From positions 1 to 64,000 of the forward strand of contig DAHUYM010000008.1 in assembly GCA_027315205.1 (NCBI GenBank): a stretch of DNA of 64,000 nucleotides, read 5' to 3'. Both the position numbers and the translations under genes were made by a program. The first letter of the stretch is position 1. Each line of letters opens with the position of its first letter. Below the pieces are notes generated by a model. It was not told where the DNA came from and did not search any database. It saw only the letters and a program-made list of their open reading frames with translations. Below are positions 34,372 to 43,880 of this stretch, piece by piece. Origin of the DNA: Leptospirillum sp. Lineage in GTDB: Bacteria > Nitrospirota > Leptospirillia > Leptospirillales > Leptospirillaceae.

Positions 34372-36270
34372 ATGCATTCATGGATCGTAGGCGGGCTCCT
34401 CGTAACCGTCATCGGGCTCATGGCATCCGGACGGGTCCCGGTGGAAATTGTCGCAGCCGGAGTTCTGGCCGTTCTGGGGATTACGGGTACGGTCTCTGTT
34501 CAGGAATTGTTTTCGGGGTTTTCCGAACCGGCGGTTTTCCTGATCATCTCCCTGTTCGTCCTTTCCGAAGGAATGGGCCGCGCCAAGGTCGTACGCTGGA
34601 TCGCCACGAAGCTCGCCATGACGGTCGGAAAACGCCCTTTCCTGTTGAGGTTGGCCATTTTCCCTCTCGTGGGAGTCCTGGCCATGTTTTTAAACGATAC
34701 CGGAGCGGTCGCGGTCTTCCTTCCCTTGATGGCAACGATCCTCACTGATCTGGATCTTTCTCCGAAGCGGTTCCTCCTACCCATAGGATTCGTGGCGCTT
34801 CTGGGAGGGGCGTCGACCCTGATCGGTTCATCCGCAAACGTCATTGTATCGGGATTTCTCGAGTCCCGTCATCTTCCTCCGTTCCAAATGTTCGATTTCT
34901 TTCCCGTCGGGGGAGGGATGCTTTTGATCGGTCTCGTTTACCTCGTCATCGTCGTACCTCTTGCGCTGAAACAAAAGGGCGAAGAGGTGCCGACCCCTTC
35001 GGACGGGTCCCGAAGATTCTATGTGGATGTCCGGCTCGAAGGGAACTTCCCGGACCTTGGGGAACCCCTGTCGGACGTCCCGCTTTTGTCGGACGTTGCG
35101 GCCCTTCCCAAGGAAGGGTTCAGGAAGAAGGATGAGGACGACCGGAAACGATCGTTTTTGCGCGCGTCGTGGACCCTGATCCGGCATCGGAGGGAGGACG
35201 GTTCCAGGGAGTCAGGCATACGTCCTGCCGGCCGGATCTACCAGGGAGGGGTCCTGACCTCCGGGGACCGCCTACGGCTGTTCGTCAGCGTCCCCCAGCT
35301 CCAGAGGATCGCGGAAAGGCCGGGAGTGACGATCCTGTCCCAGAACGGTTCCGGTCTTGAAGAAGCAAGGGTCGGAGGAAGAGGAGGTCGTGAGACGTGG
35401 GAGTCCGAATCCGTCGTCGTATATGAAGCCATTCCTTCCCCCCAGTCCGGTCTTTTCGGACGGCCGCTGACGGCCGTTTCCCACTCGGTCGGACCTGATG
35501 TCGCGCTTGTCGGAGTCCATCGCTCTGAGCCTCCGCCGTCGGAATCGATCTCGCGCATGATCCTTTCCCACGGCGACGTACTGCTTCTAAAAGGCCCACG
35601 TTCCGGGTTCGATCCGACGCGGTCCTCGGGAATTTTTCTCGCCTTGAACGAGGTGGAGAGGGACGTTTTCCGTTCCGAAAAGGCTTTGACCGCACTCGGG
35701 ATTCTTGCCCTGTTCGTGATGTCGTCGGTCATGCACTGGGTTCCGACCGCGCTGTCCGCCCTGGTCGGGGCGATCGGAATGGTCGCTTTCGGAATCGTCA
35801 CGGTCGAAGAGGCACGAAATGCCATCGACTGGCGTGTCGTCCTTCTGATGGGGAGTATGTTCCCCCTGGGATTTGCTCTCGAGCGCTCTTCGTTCGGGAG
35901 TTTTCTGATCCATAGCCTGCAAGGTGCCGGGGGAGGGTTTTCGCCGGAAGGGACTCTTTTTCTGGTCCTTGTGGCGACCATCCTCTCAGTCCAGTTTCTC
36001 TCCCATACCCTTGTCGCCCTTTTGATGGCGCCGATCGCCCTTTCGCTCGCACAGGCCCTTCACGCCAGTCCGATGCCGTTCCTCATGGCCGTATCGGTGG
36101 GAGCCGCTTCAGTTTTCCTGACCCCCATCTCCCACCCCGTGAATGCGATGACGTGGGGAGCGGGGAATTACCGGTTCCGGGATTATCTCGCCGTCGGAGG
36201 CGGGCTAACGGTGCTGGTTTTGGCGTGGGGGCTCTGGGCGATTCCCAGAGTGTGGCCGTTTCATCCGTGA
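34372..36270 (+). CDS. SLC13/DASS-type anion permease with TrkA-C domains
   Basis: A 632-residue inner-membrane transporter with membrane bundles at about 1-205 and 435-630. Between them is a cytosolic insert of about 225 residues with two TrkA-C-like regions (GGVLTSGDRLRLFV, LILSHGDVLLLKGP), the usual arrangement of sulfate/dicarboxylate-type permeases in bacteria. Transport signatures include LNDTGAVAVFLPL and GSSANVIVSGF in the first half and LTPISHPVNAM in the second. Substrate (sulfate, dicarboxylate, arsenite or other anion) cannot be determined from the sequence. Confidence 0.88.
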   Translation: MHSWIVGGLLVTVIGLMASGRVPVEIVAAGVLAVLGITGTVSVQELFSGFSEPAVFLIISLFVLSEGMGRAKVVRWIATKLAMTVGKRPFLLRLAIFPLVGVLAMFLNDTGAVAVFLPLMATILTDLDLSPKRFLLPIGFVALLGGASTLIGSSANVIVSGFLESRHLPPFQMFDFFPVGGGMLLIGLVYLVIVVPLALKQKGEEVPTPSDGSRRFYVDVRLEGNFPDLGEPLSDVPLLSDVAALPKEGFRKKDEDDRKRSFLRASWTLIRHRREDGSRESGIRPAGRIYQGGVLTSGDRLRLFVSVPQLQRIAERPGVTILSQNGSGLEEARVGGRGGRETWESESVVVYEAIPSPQSGLFGRPLTAVSHSVGPDVALVGVHRSEPPPSESISRMILSHGDVLLLKGPRSGFDPTRSSGIFLALNEVERDVFRSEKALTALGILALFVMSSVMHWVPTALSALVGAIGMVAFGIVTVEEARNAIDWRVVLLMGSMFPLGFALERSSFGSFLIHSLQGAGGGFSPEGTLFLVLVATILSVQFLSHTLVALLMAPIALSLAQALHASPMPFLMAVSVGAASVFLTPISHPVNAMTWGAGNYRFRDYLAVGGGLTVLVLAWGLWAIPRVWPFHP

Positions 36271-36280
36271 AGGGGACGGA

Positions 36281-36961
36281 TTATTTATCCGCGAGGGACC
36301 GATAAAGCGCCCGGACGGCGGACTCCGCTTCCAGAGTCAGGTCCTGGCTCGCGCGTTTCAGGTCCGAAGGGGTTAGGTTCTCCACATGAGGCCGGATGGG
36401 GTCTCCGAAGAGGATCGAAACCCGGCCTGGACGCGGAAACCGGACCCCGAGACCCATGCGCTTCCCCGTCCCGGCCATGGCCGCTGGGACAATCGGAACT
36501 CCCGTCTTCAACGCGAGAACCCCAAGTCCCCGGTGAAACGGAGCGATTGAACCGTCCCGGGATCTTGTCCCCTCCGGGAACATGGCCAAAACCCCTCCGT
36601 TTTCGAGAACCGTCTGGGAAAACGAAATGGCCTTTCGGTCTCCTTCGCCCCGAACGAGTGGAAAGCCCCCGAGATTCAGGAGGAGAGATCTCGGAAAAGG
36701 CGATGCGAACAGCTCCGCTTTTCCTGGGAAGCGCGATTCCCGGGGAATGGCGAGTCCGAGGAGAGGCGTATCCAGATGGCTCTGGTGGTTTGAGACGACG
36801 ATCACGCCCCCGGATTCGGGAATGTTCGAGGTTCCTTCGACGGAGAGTCTCAGATAGGTGTGGCTGAAGAGGGAAAAGGCGAACCGGACCCCTTTGTAAA
36901 AAGAGGAGCCCGATACGGTGTCCGGAATCGGGATCAGCGAGGAAGGCGTTCGAGAATCCAT
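36281..36961 (-). CDS. plsC: 1-acyl-sn-glycerol-3-phosphate acyltransferase
   Basis: PlsC acylates lysophosphatidic acid to phosphatidic acid at the inner membrane. The catalytic NHQSHLDTPLL (HxxxxD), the GGFPLVRG segment and FPEGTRSRDG (lysophosphatidate binding) are all intact, and VPAAMAGTGKRM fits motif IV. ATG 36961 has GAGGAG upstream and overlaps the cmk gene by 28 bases. It is the last gene of the aromatic operon. Confidence 0.94.
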   Translation of the reverse strand: MDSRTPSSLIPIPDTVSGSSFYKGVRFAFSLFSHTYLRLSVEGTSNIPESGGVIVVSNHQSHLDTPLLGLAIPRESRFPGKAELFASPFPRSLLLNLGGFPLVRGEGDRKAISFSQTVLENGGVLAMFPEGTRSRDGSIAPFHRGLGVLALKTGVPIVPAAMAGTGKRMGLGVRFPRPGRVSILFGDPIRPHVENLTPSDLKRASQDLTLEAESAVRALYRSLADK

Positions 36962-37617
36962 CTCACGGACTCCTCTACGGTCATTCTGGAATTATCCAGT
37001 TCAAGGGCGTCGGGCGCCTTGACCAGGGGGGCCAGGGCCCGGTTCCGGTCGTTCGAATCCCGTGTCTGGATCTCTTTCAGGACAGCGTCCAGGGGCAGGG
37101 AAACACCGTTCGATTCGAGCTCCATGCGCCTGCGTTCCGCCCTCACCTTCGGATCCGCTACGAGGAAAACCTTGAGCGTCGCCTCGGGAAGGATGATCGT
37201 TCCGATGTCCCTTCCGTCCATCACCACATGTCCTTTGTCGGCCAGGTCCCTCTGTGTCCGGAGGAGGGCTTCCCGGACACAGGGGAGCTGGGAAACGCTG
37301 GATGCCAACCTGCCGACCTCTTCCGTCCTCAGTTCACTCGACACGTCGCGATCCCCGAGAAAGACCCGCGTTCCCCCGTCCTGTACTACGTATCGGATCC
37401 CTAGCGCCAGGACATGACGGCACCGGATTTCGTCGGGAGCCTCTTCGAGTCCGGATCTGATGAGCGAATAGGCGATTGAACGATAGAGGGATCCGGTATC
37501 GGCGTGAACCCACCCGAGTGTGCGGGCTACGGCCCGAGCCAGGGTCGACTTTCCCGAAGCCGATGGTCCGTCGATGGCGATCGTGGGCGGATGCGCCACG
37601 AGAGGATGTTCTGTCAT
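36934..37617 (-). CDS. cmk: Cytidylate kinase
   Basis: Phosphorylates CMP and dCMP. The P-loop is GPSASGKST near residue 17, followed by ADTGSLYRSIAY, DGRDIGT, and the LID-like RDSNDRNRALAPL. Length 227 is standard. The start overlaps the aroA stop (ATGA). The aroA-cmk adjacency is widespread in bacteria. Confidence 0.96.
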   Translation of the reverse strand: MTEHPLVAHPPTIAIDGPSASGKSTLARAVARTLGWVHADTGSLYRSIAYSLIRSGLEEAPDEIRCRHVLALGIRYVVQDGGTRVFLGDRDVSSELRTEEVGRLASSVSQLPCVREALLRTQRDLADKGHVVMDGRDIGTIILPEATLKVFLVADPKVRAERRRMELESNGVSLPLDAVLKEIQTRDSNDRNRALAPLVKAPDALELDNSRMTVEESVRWILERLPR

Positions 37618-38975
37618 CCGGTGATCCGGTTGTAAAGATCCCCGAAGCCAGGAAACGACGTCGAGATGAAATCGGTCCCCTCGATCGACAGAGTGACACC
37701 CGGGGGGAGACGGGATCCCAGAACGGACATCGACATCGCAATTCGATGATCGTTTCGGCTGTCAACCTTCCCTCCCGAAAGACGGGGCTCGGGACCCTGT
37801 CCATGTATGGACAGGCCATCCGGGAACTCTTCGACAGAGACACCGACGGCTGACAAGGATTCGCACATGCTCCGGATCCGGTCGGACTCCTTGACCCGGA
37901 GTTCTGCCGCTCCCCGGATCCGTGTGGTTCCCCGGGCAAAAACCGCGAGGACGGACAGGGCCGGAATTTCGTCGATGGCGTTCGGAATCCATTCGGCGGG
38001 GATGTCGATTCCGTTAAATTCTGAGAAGGAAACGTCGAGGGTGCCGGTCGGTTCCGTTCCGGTTCCCGAAGCGGTCTCTTTTACGCCAAGGGAGCGGACG
38101 CCCATGGCGTCCAGAATCTTCATGAATGCAGTGCGCGTCGGGTTCAGTCCGACGTTTTCCAGTCGTATCCGGGAATCCGGGTTGATGAGCGCCAGGACGA
38201 TGAAAAACGCCGCGGAGGAGAAATCGCCCGGTACGGAGATCTCTCTCCCTTTCAGGGGTCCGGGAAGCACCGTGACGGAACCCGTCCCGTCCCGGCGGAC
38301 CGTTCCGCCAAAGAAAGGGATCATGCGTTCGGTGTGGTCTCGGGTGGGGACAGGCTCCTCGACCGATGTCGGTCCTTCTGCGTTCAGTCCCGCCAGGAGG
38401 AGCGAGGACTTCACCTGTGCGCTTTTGTTCGTGTTGACGTGATGAATGCCGCGCAGCCGGCTCCCCCGGATCGCGAGAGGAAGATTGCGTCCATCCTGGG
38501 GTCCGTCGATCCGGGCTCCCATCGTCTTAAGGGGATCCGTCACCCGCCCCATCGGCCGGCTGCGGAGGCTCTCGTCGCCTGTCAGCACGGCGAAGAAAGA
38601 GGAAGGTGAAAGGACACCCGTCATGAGCCTGACGGCCGTCCCCGAATTGCCGAAATCCAGGATATCACCAGGCTCCCTGAGTCCCGAGAATCCCGGGCTG
38701 TCGATCCGGATGTCCGTATCGGAGGACCGTTTGGCATGGACTCCAAGTTTTCGGAACGCTTCGATCGTTCCCAGGCAATCGTCCGAGGGAAGGAATCCCG
38801 AAATCCTGGATTTCCCTTCGGCCATACTGCCGAGGATGACCGCCCTGTGGGAGATGGACTTGTCTCCCGGGACGCAGAGGGTCCCTTCGACCTTTTGGGA
38901 TCTCCTTACCGTCAGGGAACCGTGGTTCTTCCCTCCCGGATTTTCCGTCAGGCGTTTTTCAGAGTTGTCCATATC
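37614..38975 (-). CDS. aroA: 3-phosphoshikimate 1-carboxyvinyltransferase (EPSP synthase)
   Basis: Condenses shikimate-3-phosphate with PEP. Motifs include VPGDKSISHRAVI (phosphate-binding Lys), GNSGTAVRLMTG, and the C-terminal NDHRIAMSMSVLG with the PEP-contacting Arg. The Ser and Gly residues of the first inverse-alpha half are normal, and Gly in GNSGT is followed by Thr. The start at 38975 overlaps the tyrA stop. A longer frame to 39080 lies wholly inside tyrA. Confidence 0.96.
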   Translation of the reverse strand, partial: DMDNSEKRLTENPGGKNHGSLTVRRSQKVEGTLCVPGDKSISHRAVILGSMAEGKSRISGFLPSDDCLGTIEAFRKLGVHAKRSSDTDIRIDSPGFSGLREPGDILDFGNSGTAVRLMTGVLSPSSFFAVLTGDESLRSRPMGRVTDPLKTMGARIDGPQDGRNLPLAIRGSRLRGIHHVNTNKSAQVKSSLLLAGLNAEGPTSVEEPVPTRDHTERMIPFFGGTVRRDGTGSVTVLPGPLKGREISVPGDFSSAAFFIVLALINPDSRIRLENVGLNPTRTAFMKILDAMGVRSLGVKETASGTGTEPTGTLDVSFSEFNGIDIPAEWIPNAIDEIPALSVLAVFARGTTRIRGAAELRVKESDRIRSMCESLSAVGVSVEEFPDGLSIHGQGPEPRLSGGKVDSRNDHRIAMSMSVLGSRLPPGVTLSIEGTDFISTSFPGFGDLYNRITG

Positions 38976-39867
38976 GTATGTCGTCCTGGCCTTTTTCCTG
39001 CCATGCGGAGAGGAGTTGGGCAAGCCGTTCGGTTTCACCGTTTTCGATGTGCTTCCTGAGTTCGTCGAGCTCGCGGCCATAGTCTTCCAGGGTCTCCGTC
39101 ACGGCGTCCTTGTTCTGGATAAGGATATCCGCCCAGAGCGTCGGAGAACTCCACGAGATCCGTAGAAGGTCGGCGAGCGCGCCTCCGCGCTGGGCGGGCC
39201 AGTTCCAATGCGGAAGGCGTTCCCGGTAATTTTGTGTGAGGGTGCCCAGGAGAGCGAACGAGATGGCGTGGGGAAGATGGCTGATCCGTGCGAGGATCCG
39301 GTCATGCTCCATGGCATCGAGAATCGTGTGTGTCCCGCATCCGGCCGATTTCCAGAACGACACAAACCGTTCCATGTCCCGGCCGGTCTCGTGCCCCGGA
39401 TCGGAAAAGGGGATCAGAAAGGTGAGCCGGTCCCTGAAGAGATCCGGCCGGGCCGCATCCACCCCATGCAGTTCCCGTCCGGCCATGGGATGGCTGCTGA
39501 CGTAGTTGATGAATGTCCTGGCGAACCGTTCCCTAAACTGGCGGTACAGGGGAAGTTTGACGGACGCGAGATCGGTCATGAGGGTATTGGGCGATACGGC
39601 CGGAGCGATCTCCTCCCATATCGACGGGATGACGGAAGGGGGAGCGGCGATAACGATCCAGTCGGCGCCTTCGACCGCCTGCCGGTTCTCGGGGAAGTAT
39701 TCGTCCAGGAGCCCTTTTTTAAGGGCCTTCTCTCCTTCGTGGAGATTCGGCGTGGATCCCCGGATGAAGGGGGGGGCGGGGATCTTTTTCAGGGCTCCCG
39801 CCAGGGAGGCCCCCATGAGCCCGACTCCTAGGATCGAGACCGTGCGTACGGGACTCGATTCGCTCAT
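38959..39867 (-). CDS. tyrA: Prephenate dehydrogenase
   Basis: Oxidatively decarboxylates prephenate for tyrosine synthesis. The NAD site is VSILGVGLMGASLAGAL, followed by TDLASVKLPLY, the substrate-binding SHPMAGRELHGVDAA, and the helical dimer domain. There is no fused chorismate mutase or ACT domain at 302 residues, so feedback control is expected at other steps. ATG 39867 overlaps the aroF stop (ATGA). Confidence 0.94.
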   Translation of the reverse strand: MSESSPVRTVSILGVGLMGASLAGALKKIPAPPFIRGSTPNLHEGEKALKKGLLDEYFPENRQAVEGADWIVIAAPPSVIPSIWEEIAPAVSPNTLMTDLASVKLPLYRQFRERFARTFINYVSSHPMAGRELHGVDAARPDLFRDRLTFLIPFSDPGHETGRDMERFVSFWKSAGCGTHTILDAMEHDRILARISHLPHAISFALLGTLTQNYRERLPHWNWPAQRGGALADLLRISWSSPTLWADILIQNKDAVTETLEDYGRELDELRKHIENGETERLAQLLSAWQEKGQDDIRYGQL

Positions 39868-40886
39868 TCGGCAATAAACCGACCTACGGCCAGCGCAATC
39901 TTCCGGCTCTCCACCATGAGACGGTCGAAGTTGTCGGGAACCAGGGATTCCTCTCCGTCGGAATAGGCTTCCTCCGGATTGTTGTGAACCTCGATCATGA
40001 GGGCGTCGCATCCTGCTGCCACTCCGGCCCTTGCCATCGGAATCACGAGATCCCATCGTCCCGTTCCATGGCTCGGGTCCACGAGGACGGGGAGGTGGGT
40101 AAGGCTTTTCAGGACCGGGACGGCATTGAGATCGAGGGTGTTGCGGGTCATGGTCTCGAACGTCCGGATCCCGCGTTCGCAGAGGATAATCTGGTGGTTT
40201 CCCTGGGATGCGATGTACTCGGCCGCCATCAAAAATTCTTTGATGGTCGCCGAAAGTCCCCGCTTCAAAAGGACGGGCTTCCGGCTTTGACCGACGTCCG
40301 ACAGGAGCCGGAAGTTCTGCATGTTCCGGGCTCCGATCTGGATGATGTCCGTGTGTTTTTCAAGCAAAGGGAGGTCTCTCGGATCCATCAATTCCGTGAT
40401 GACCAGGAGTCCGGTTTTTTCCCGGGCCTTGGAGAGATGATGGAGCCCTTCTTCACCGAGACCCTGGAACGTGTAGGGGGAGGTTCGTGGTTTGTAGGCC
40501 CCGCCTCGGAGAATTTTCGCTCCGGCCGCCTTGACGCGTTCTGCGACGTAGAGAAGCTGTTCGTCGGACTCTACGGCGCAGGGACCCGCCATGACCTGGA
40601 TTTCCGGTCCCCCGATCGTCACTCCGTTGGGGAAGGTAATGACGGTATCGGTTTTCTTGAATTCCCGGCTGACGAGTTTGAAAGGCTGGAGAATCTTGTG
40701 GACGGATTCGACCCCCGGAAAAATGGAGAGGGGAATGTCCGACAGGACCCGGTCGTCTCCGATCGCCCCGACGAGCGTCCGTTCCTGTCCCTTCGATATA
40801 TGGACCTGCAGGCCGTTTTCCTTGAGTTTGTCGGTAAGGTGCCGGATGTCGTGTTCCGTGGCGTCCGGTTTGAGCACGATGATCAT
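39864..40886 (-). CDS. aroF: 3-deoxy-7-phosphoheptulonate synthase (type I beta with regulatory N-terminal domain)
   Basis: DAHP synthase opens the shikimate pathway from PEP and erythrose-4-phosphate. The 340 residues have an N-terminal ferredoxin-like/ACT-type domain of about 70 residues, MIIVLKPDATEHDI, as in Thermotoga-type enzymes, then the TIM barrel with MAGPCAVES, RGGAYKPRTSPYTFQGLG, GARNMQNF, LLKRG and DPSHGTGRWDLV. The N-terminal domain implies feedback inhibition by aromatic amino acids. ATG 40886 is preceded by AAGGAG. Confidence 0.95.
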   Translation of the reverse strand: MIIVLKPDATEHDIRHLTDKLKENGLQVHISKGQERTLVGAIGDDRVLSDIPLSIFPGVESVHKILQPFKLVSREFKKTDTVITFPNGVTIGGPEIQVMAGPCAVESDEQLLYVAERVKAAGAKILRGGAYKPRTSPYTFQGLGEEGLHHLSKAREKTGLLVITELMDPRDLPLLEKHTDIIQIGARNMQNFRLLSDVGQSRKPVLLKRGLSATIKEFLMAAEYIASQGNHQIILCERGIRTFETMTRNTLDLNAVPVLKSLTHLPVLVDPSHGTGRWDLVIPMARAGVAAGCDALMIEVHNNPEEAYSDGEESLVPDNFDRLMVESRKIALAVGRFIAE

Positions 40887-40905
40887 ATGGTTCTCCTTGG
40901 AGGGA

Positions 40906-42003
40906 TCACGACGGTGGATTTCCCGCATCCTTTTTTCTGTCGGGCACCGGGTATGATCCCAGGATTTTAACATAAGGGCAGAGGTTCTGTAACTTCGCCA
41001 ACAGATCCCGGATCTGATCGTCTTTCTGGTGGCCCTCGATGTCGATGAAGAAAATGTAGTCCCAGGCCTTCTTCTTTGACGGCCGGCTCTCGATGCGGGT
41101 CAGGTTGATCCCCTGCTGGGCGATCAGGCCCAGTATCGCGGCGAGGGTTCCCACGCGGTCGATGATGGAAATCATCATGGACGTCTGGTCCCGGCGGGTT
41201 TTACCGGGTTCGTTGGTGCCGATCACCAGGAACCGTGTCTGGTTGTCGGAGTAATCCTCGATGTGTTTCCTGAGGATCGCCACATTGTAGAAATCCGACG
41301 CCATCTCTCCCGCGATCGCCGCCGCGTGCTCGTCTTCCGTCGCCAGTTCCGCGGCCTTCGTATTGCTCGTCGTTTCGACCGTGAGAACATGGGGAAGATG
41401 GTTCGAAAGGAAGCCCCGACATTGGGCCAGTGCCTGGGGATGGGCGTAGACCATCCGGATTTCCTTCAGAGAGGGTGCGCGAGAGAGAAGGCAGTGGTGG
41501 ATCGGAAGGACGATTTCGCCGACGATCTTGAGGTCCGACTCCACGAGCGTGTCCAGGGTATAGAAAACCATGCCTTCAGTCGAATTTTCGATCGCGACCA
41601 CGCCGTAGAGGGCTTCTCCGCTTTCCACGAAACGGAACACTTCCGGGATGGTCGTAGCGGGGAGAAAACGGATGGAATTCCCGAAGTGCTTCAGGGCGGC
41701 CTGGTGCGTATAGCTCGCCGGAGGTCCCAGGTAAGCCACGGTGAGAGGTTCTTCGAGGGACAGGCAGGCGGACAGGATTTCACGGTATATATGACGGAGG
41801 GCGTCTGTGGGAAACGGATGGGTGTTCATTTCCCCGATCCGGTCCATGATTTCCCGTTCCCGGGAGACGACGTGCAGGGGGAGGGAGCGTGCCTTCTTGT
41901 AATTCCCGACTTTTTTCGCGATTTCCGCACGCTCTTTCAGCAGGGAAATAATCTGGCTGTCGATGCGATCGATATCGTCTCTGAGGCTCTTGATGTCATC
42001 CAT
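40906..42003 (-). CDS. pheA: Bifunctional chorismate mutase/prephenate dehydratase
   Basis: The first 85 or so residues are an AroQ-type chorismate mutase (DDIDRIDSQIISLLKERAEIA), then comes a prephenate dehydratase domain (YLGPPASYTHQAA, AIENSTEGMV, the catalytic-type TSNTKAA) and an ACT domain with ESRPSKK for phenylalanine feedback. At 365 residues it matches P-proteins. It leads from chorismate to phenylpyruvate and is followed by aroF. Confidence 0.96.
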   Translation of the reverse strand: MDDIKSLRDDIDRIDSQIISLLKERAEIAKKVGNYKKARSLPLHVVSREREIMDRIGEMNTHPFPTDALRHIYREILSACLSLEEPLTVAYLGPPASYTHQAALKHFGNSIRFLPATTIPEVFRFVESGEALYGVVAIENSTEGMVFYTLDTLVESDLKIVGEIVLPIHHCLLSRAPSLKEIRMVYAHPQALAQCRGFLSNHLPHVLTVETTSNTKAAELATEDEHAAAIAGEMASDFYNVAILRKHIEDYSDNQTRFLVIGTNEPGKTRRDQTSMMISIIDRVGTLAAILGLIAQQGINLTRIESRPSKKKAWDYIFFIDIEGHQKDDQIRDLLAKLQNLCPYVKILGSYPVPDRKKDAGNPPS

Positions 42004-42038
42004 GTGCGGTCGCCCAGTCTTTTTCCGGAAGGAGCCTT

Positions 42039-42797
42039 TTATCCGGCCTGTCCGAGGAGGCTGTCGAGAAGGTCGTCGGGGATGTCGAAATTCGCATAGA
42101 CGTGCTGAATGTCGTCATGGTCCTCCAGGGCTTCCATGAGACGGACCATGGACTGGGCGTCCTTTCCGTCGAGAGGCACGGTCGTCTGGGGAAGCATGGT
42201 CAATTCGGAAAAGGAGGGGGAGATCCCCTTCTTCTTGAGGGCTTCGAGAACCGGATGGAAATCCTGGGGAGCAGTGATGATATCGAGGACATCTCCGTGA
42301 TAACGGATATCTTCCGCCCCGATCTCGATCGCCAGTTCCATGGCCTTGTTTTCGTCCTGTTTCGTATCTTCGAGGGTGATGAGCCCTTTTTGGTCGAACA
42401 TCCATGAAACGCATCCATTCTCGCCCAGATTTCCGCCGTGCTTCGAGAGGATCGTCCGGATTTCCGGTACCGTACGGTTCTTGTTGTCGGTCTGGACCTT
42501 GATGATGATGGCTACGCCCTTGGGGCCGTGCCCCTCGAACTGATATTCCTCATAATGCGCGCCCGGTATTTCTCCCGTTCCCCTTTGGATGGCCTTCTTG
42601 ATGTTGTCCATCGGCATGTTTTCTTCGCGAGCCTTCAACATGGCGGTTCTGAGTCGGGGATTCCCTTCAGGGTCCCCACCCCCCATGCGGGCCGCCACGG
42701 ATATCTCCTTGGCGATCCGGGTGAAGGCCTTTCCGCGCTTGGCGTCGATGGCCGCTTTCTTGTGTTTGGTCGTCGCCCATTTCGAGTGTCCGGACAC
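42039..42797 (-). CDS. YebC/PmpR-family protein
   Basis: GTG 42797, behind AAGGAG, starts VSGHSKWATTKHKKAAIDAKRGKAF, the unmistakable N-terminus of YebC proteins. Also seen are RGTGEIPGAHYEE, the Gly-Pro loop GHGPKGVAI, and an acidic C-terminal half. Members act as transcription regulators or, as recently described, ease ribosome stalling at proline runs; which applies is not visible. It is the first gene of the minus-strand aromatic operon. Length 252 is standard. Confidence 0.94.
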   Translation of the reverse strand: MSGHSKWATTKHKKAAIDAKRGKAFTRIAKEISVAARMGGGDPEGNPRLRTAMLKAREENMPMDNIKKAIQRGTGEIPGAHYEEYQFEGHGPKGVAIIIKVQTDNKNRTVPEIRTILSKHGGNLGENGCVSWMFDQKGLITLEDTKQDENKAMELAIEIGAEDIRYHGDVLDIITAPQDFHPVLEALKKKGISPSFSELTMLPQTTVPLDGKDAQSMVRLMEALEDHDDIQHVYANFDIPDDLLDSLLGQAG

Positions 42798-43286
42798 CGG
42801 ATTCTCCTTAACTTTAAAGAAGAGCAATTCAGGCCGGGATCCATCCCGGGAAGTGCACTCCAATGGGTTTTAAGCCTGTCTGAAATTCCGGAAAACGAAT
42901 CCTAGCATATTCGGAAGGACCGCATAAAGAGGTACAGATCTTTTCGGACTGCAATGGTCGGGCCGGGCCGGGCTGACAAAAAGGGGAAACGAACCCGGGG
43001 ATCCGCCCGGACCCTCCCGGTACCCCCCCTCGGAAAACGTTTGACAGTTGACGGCAAAAGATCGATAATTTCCAAAAATCCGAACAACCTGAATTTCGCG
43101 ATTCTGCTTTTGTACAGATCTCATCTCCCCGGGAGAACGGGGAGGGTCGGCAAGAGCTTTCCGATGGTTTGAAGGAACCTGTCGAAGGACGGCCTTGAAC
43201 CATGGGAGAATTGCCGGTATGGGGGCCGGTTGCAGCCTGCAACTTTATCCCTTCTCATTTAACGCCCAGGCATGAGGAGTTCTTAA
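42798..43286. other. Intergenic region between yebC and the CcoO-like gene
   Basis: About 490 bases, divergent on both sides. It contains the strong plus-strand promoter at 43041-43069 and a leader of roughly 210 bases before ATG 43287. No small gene is convincing. Confidence 0.5.
43041..43069 (+). promoter_or_regulatory. Strong sigma-70 promoter of the CcoO-like gene
   Basis: Consensus TTGACA, 17 bases, then GATAAT. This is the best match to consensus in the window outside the rRNA operon. The transcript would have a long leader. Confidence 0.65.
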
Positions 43287-43817
43287 ATGGCGTATCGTGA
43301 GTACAAGTTCGGCACGATGATGATCGCAACGCTGTTCGTGGTGACGCTGTCCATCACGATTCTGTTCCCGACGCTGCAGATGGCGAAGATACCGCCGACG
43401 GCGACGGCGGTACAGAAAGCGAAGGACTACGGATCGGAAAGCGGATGGACGCTGGAAGACCCGATGATGACGGGAAACAACCGACCGACGATGATCGGGA
43501 AAGGGAAAGTGGTGTTCATCCGGGAAGGGTGCTGGTGGTGCCACACGCTGTTGCCGGAGCAGACCCAGGACTGGCAGTATTTCGGAGCGCCCCCGACGGC
43601 GGCGGACTTCGTAGGGGAGAGCCCGACGGTGTTCGGATCGGACCGGAAGGCCCCGGACCTTTTGCACGTGGGAAGCCGGTTGCCGATCAAGGGATGGCAT
43701 CTGGTGCACCATGCAAATCCGCGTGCGGTGCAGCCGAAGTCGATGATGCCGGCGTTCAACTACCTTCGGAAGAAGGATCTGGATGCCCTGGCCGACTACA
43801 TGGCCAGCCTGAAATAG
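43287..43817 (+). CDS. ccoO: cbb3-type cytochrome c oxidase mono-haem subunit (CcoO-like)
   Basis: An N-terminal membrane anchor (MMIATLFVVTLSITILF) is followed by a periplasmic domain with the haem motif CWWCH within FIREGCWWCHTLLPE and the CcoO-typical GSDRKAPDLLHVG and MMPAFNYL with the Met ligand. It passes electrons to the catalytic subunit of cbb3 oxidase. At 176 residues it is shorter than many CcoO proteins, and no ccoN, ccoP or ccoQ is adjacent. Codon use is unusual: Pro mainly CCG, Thr mainly ACG, Leu mainly CTG/TTG, in contrast to neighbours rich in CTC/CTT and CCC, suggesting high expression or a different history. Confidence 0.88.
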   Translation: MAYREYKFGTMMIATLFVVTLSITILFPTLQMAKIPPTATAVQKAKDYGSESGWTLEDPMMTGNNRPTMIGKGKVVFIREGCWWCHTLLPEQTQDWQYFGAPPTAADFVGESPTVFGSDRKAPDLLHVGSRLPIKGWHLVHHANPRAVQPKSMMPAFNYLRKKDLDALADYMASLK

Positions 43818-43840
43818 TTCCGGTTTCGAAAACGTCTCTG

Positions 43841-43880
43841 AGCCCCGGCTTTTCCCTCGAAAAGCCCGGGGCTTTTTTTT
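43841..43880 (+). terminator. Intrinsic terminator after the CcoO-like gene
   Basis: An AGCCCC-GGCTTTT arm pairs with AAAAGCCCGGGGCT (one bulged G), followed by a run of T. It ends a monocistronic transcript. Confidence 0.9.
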
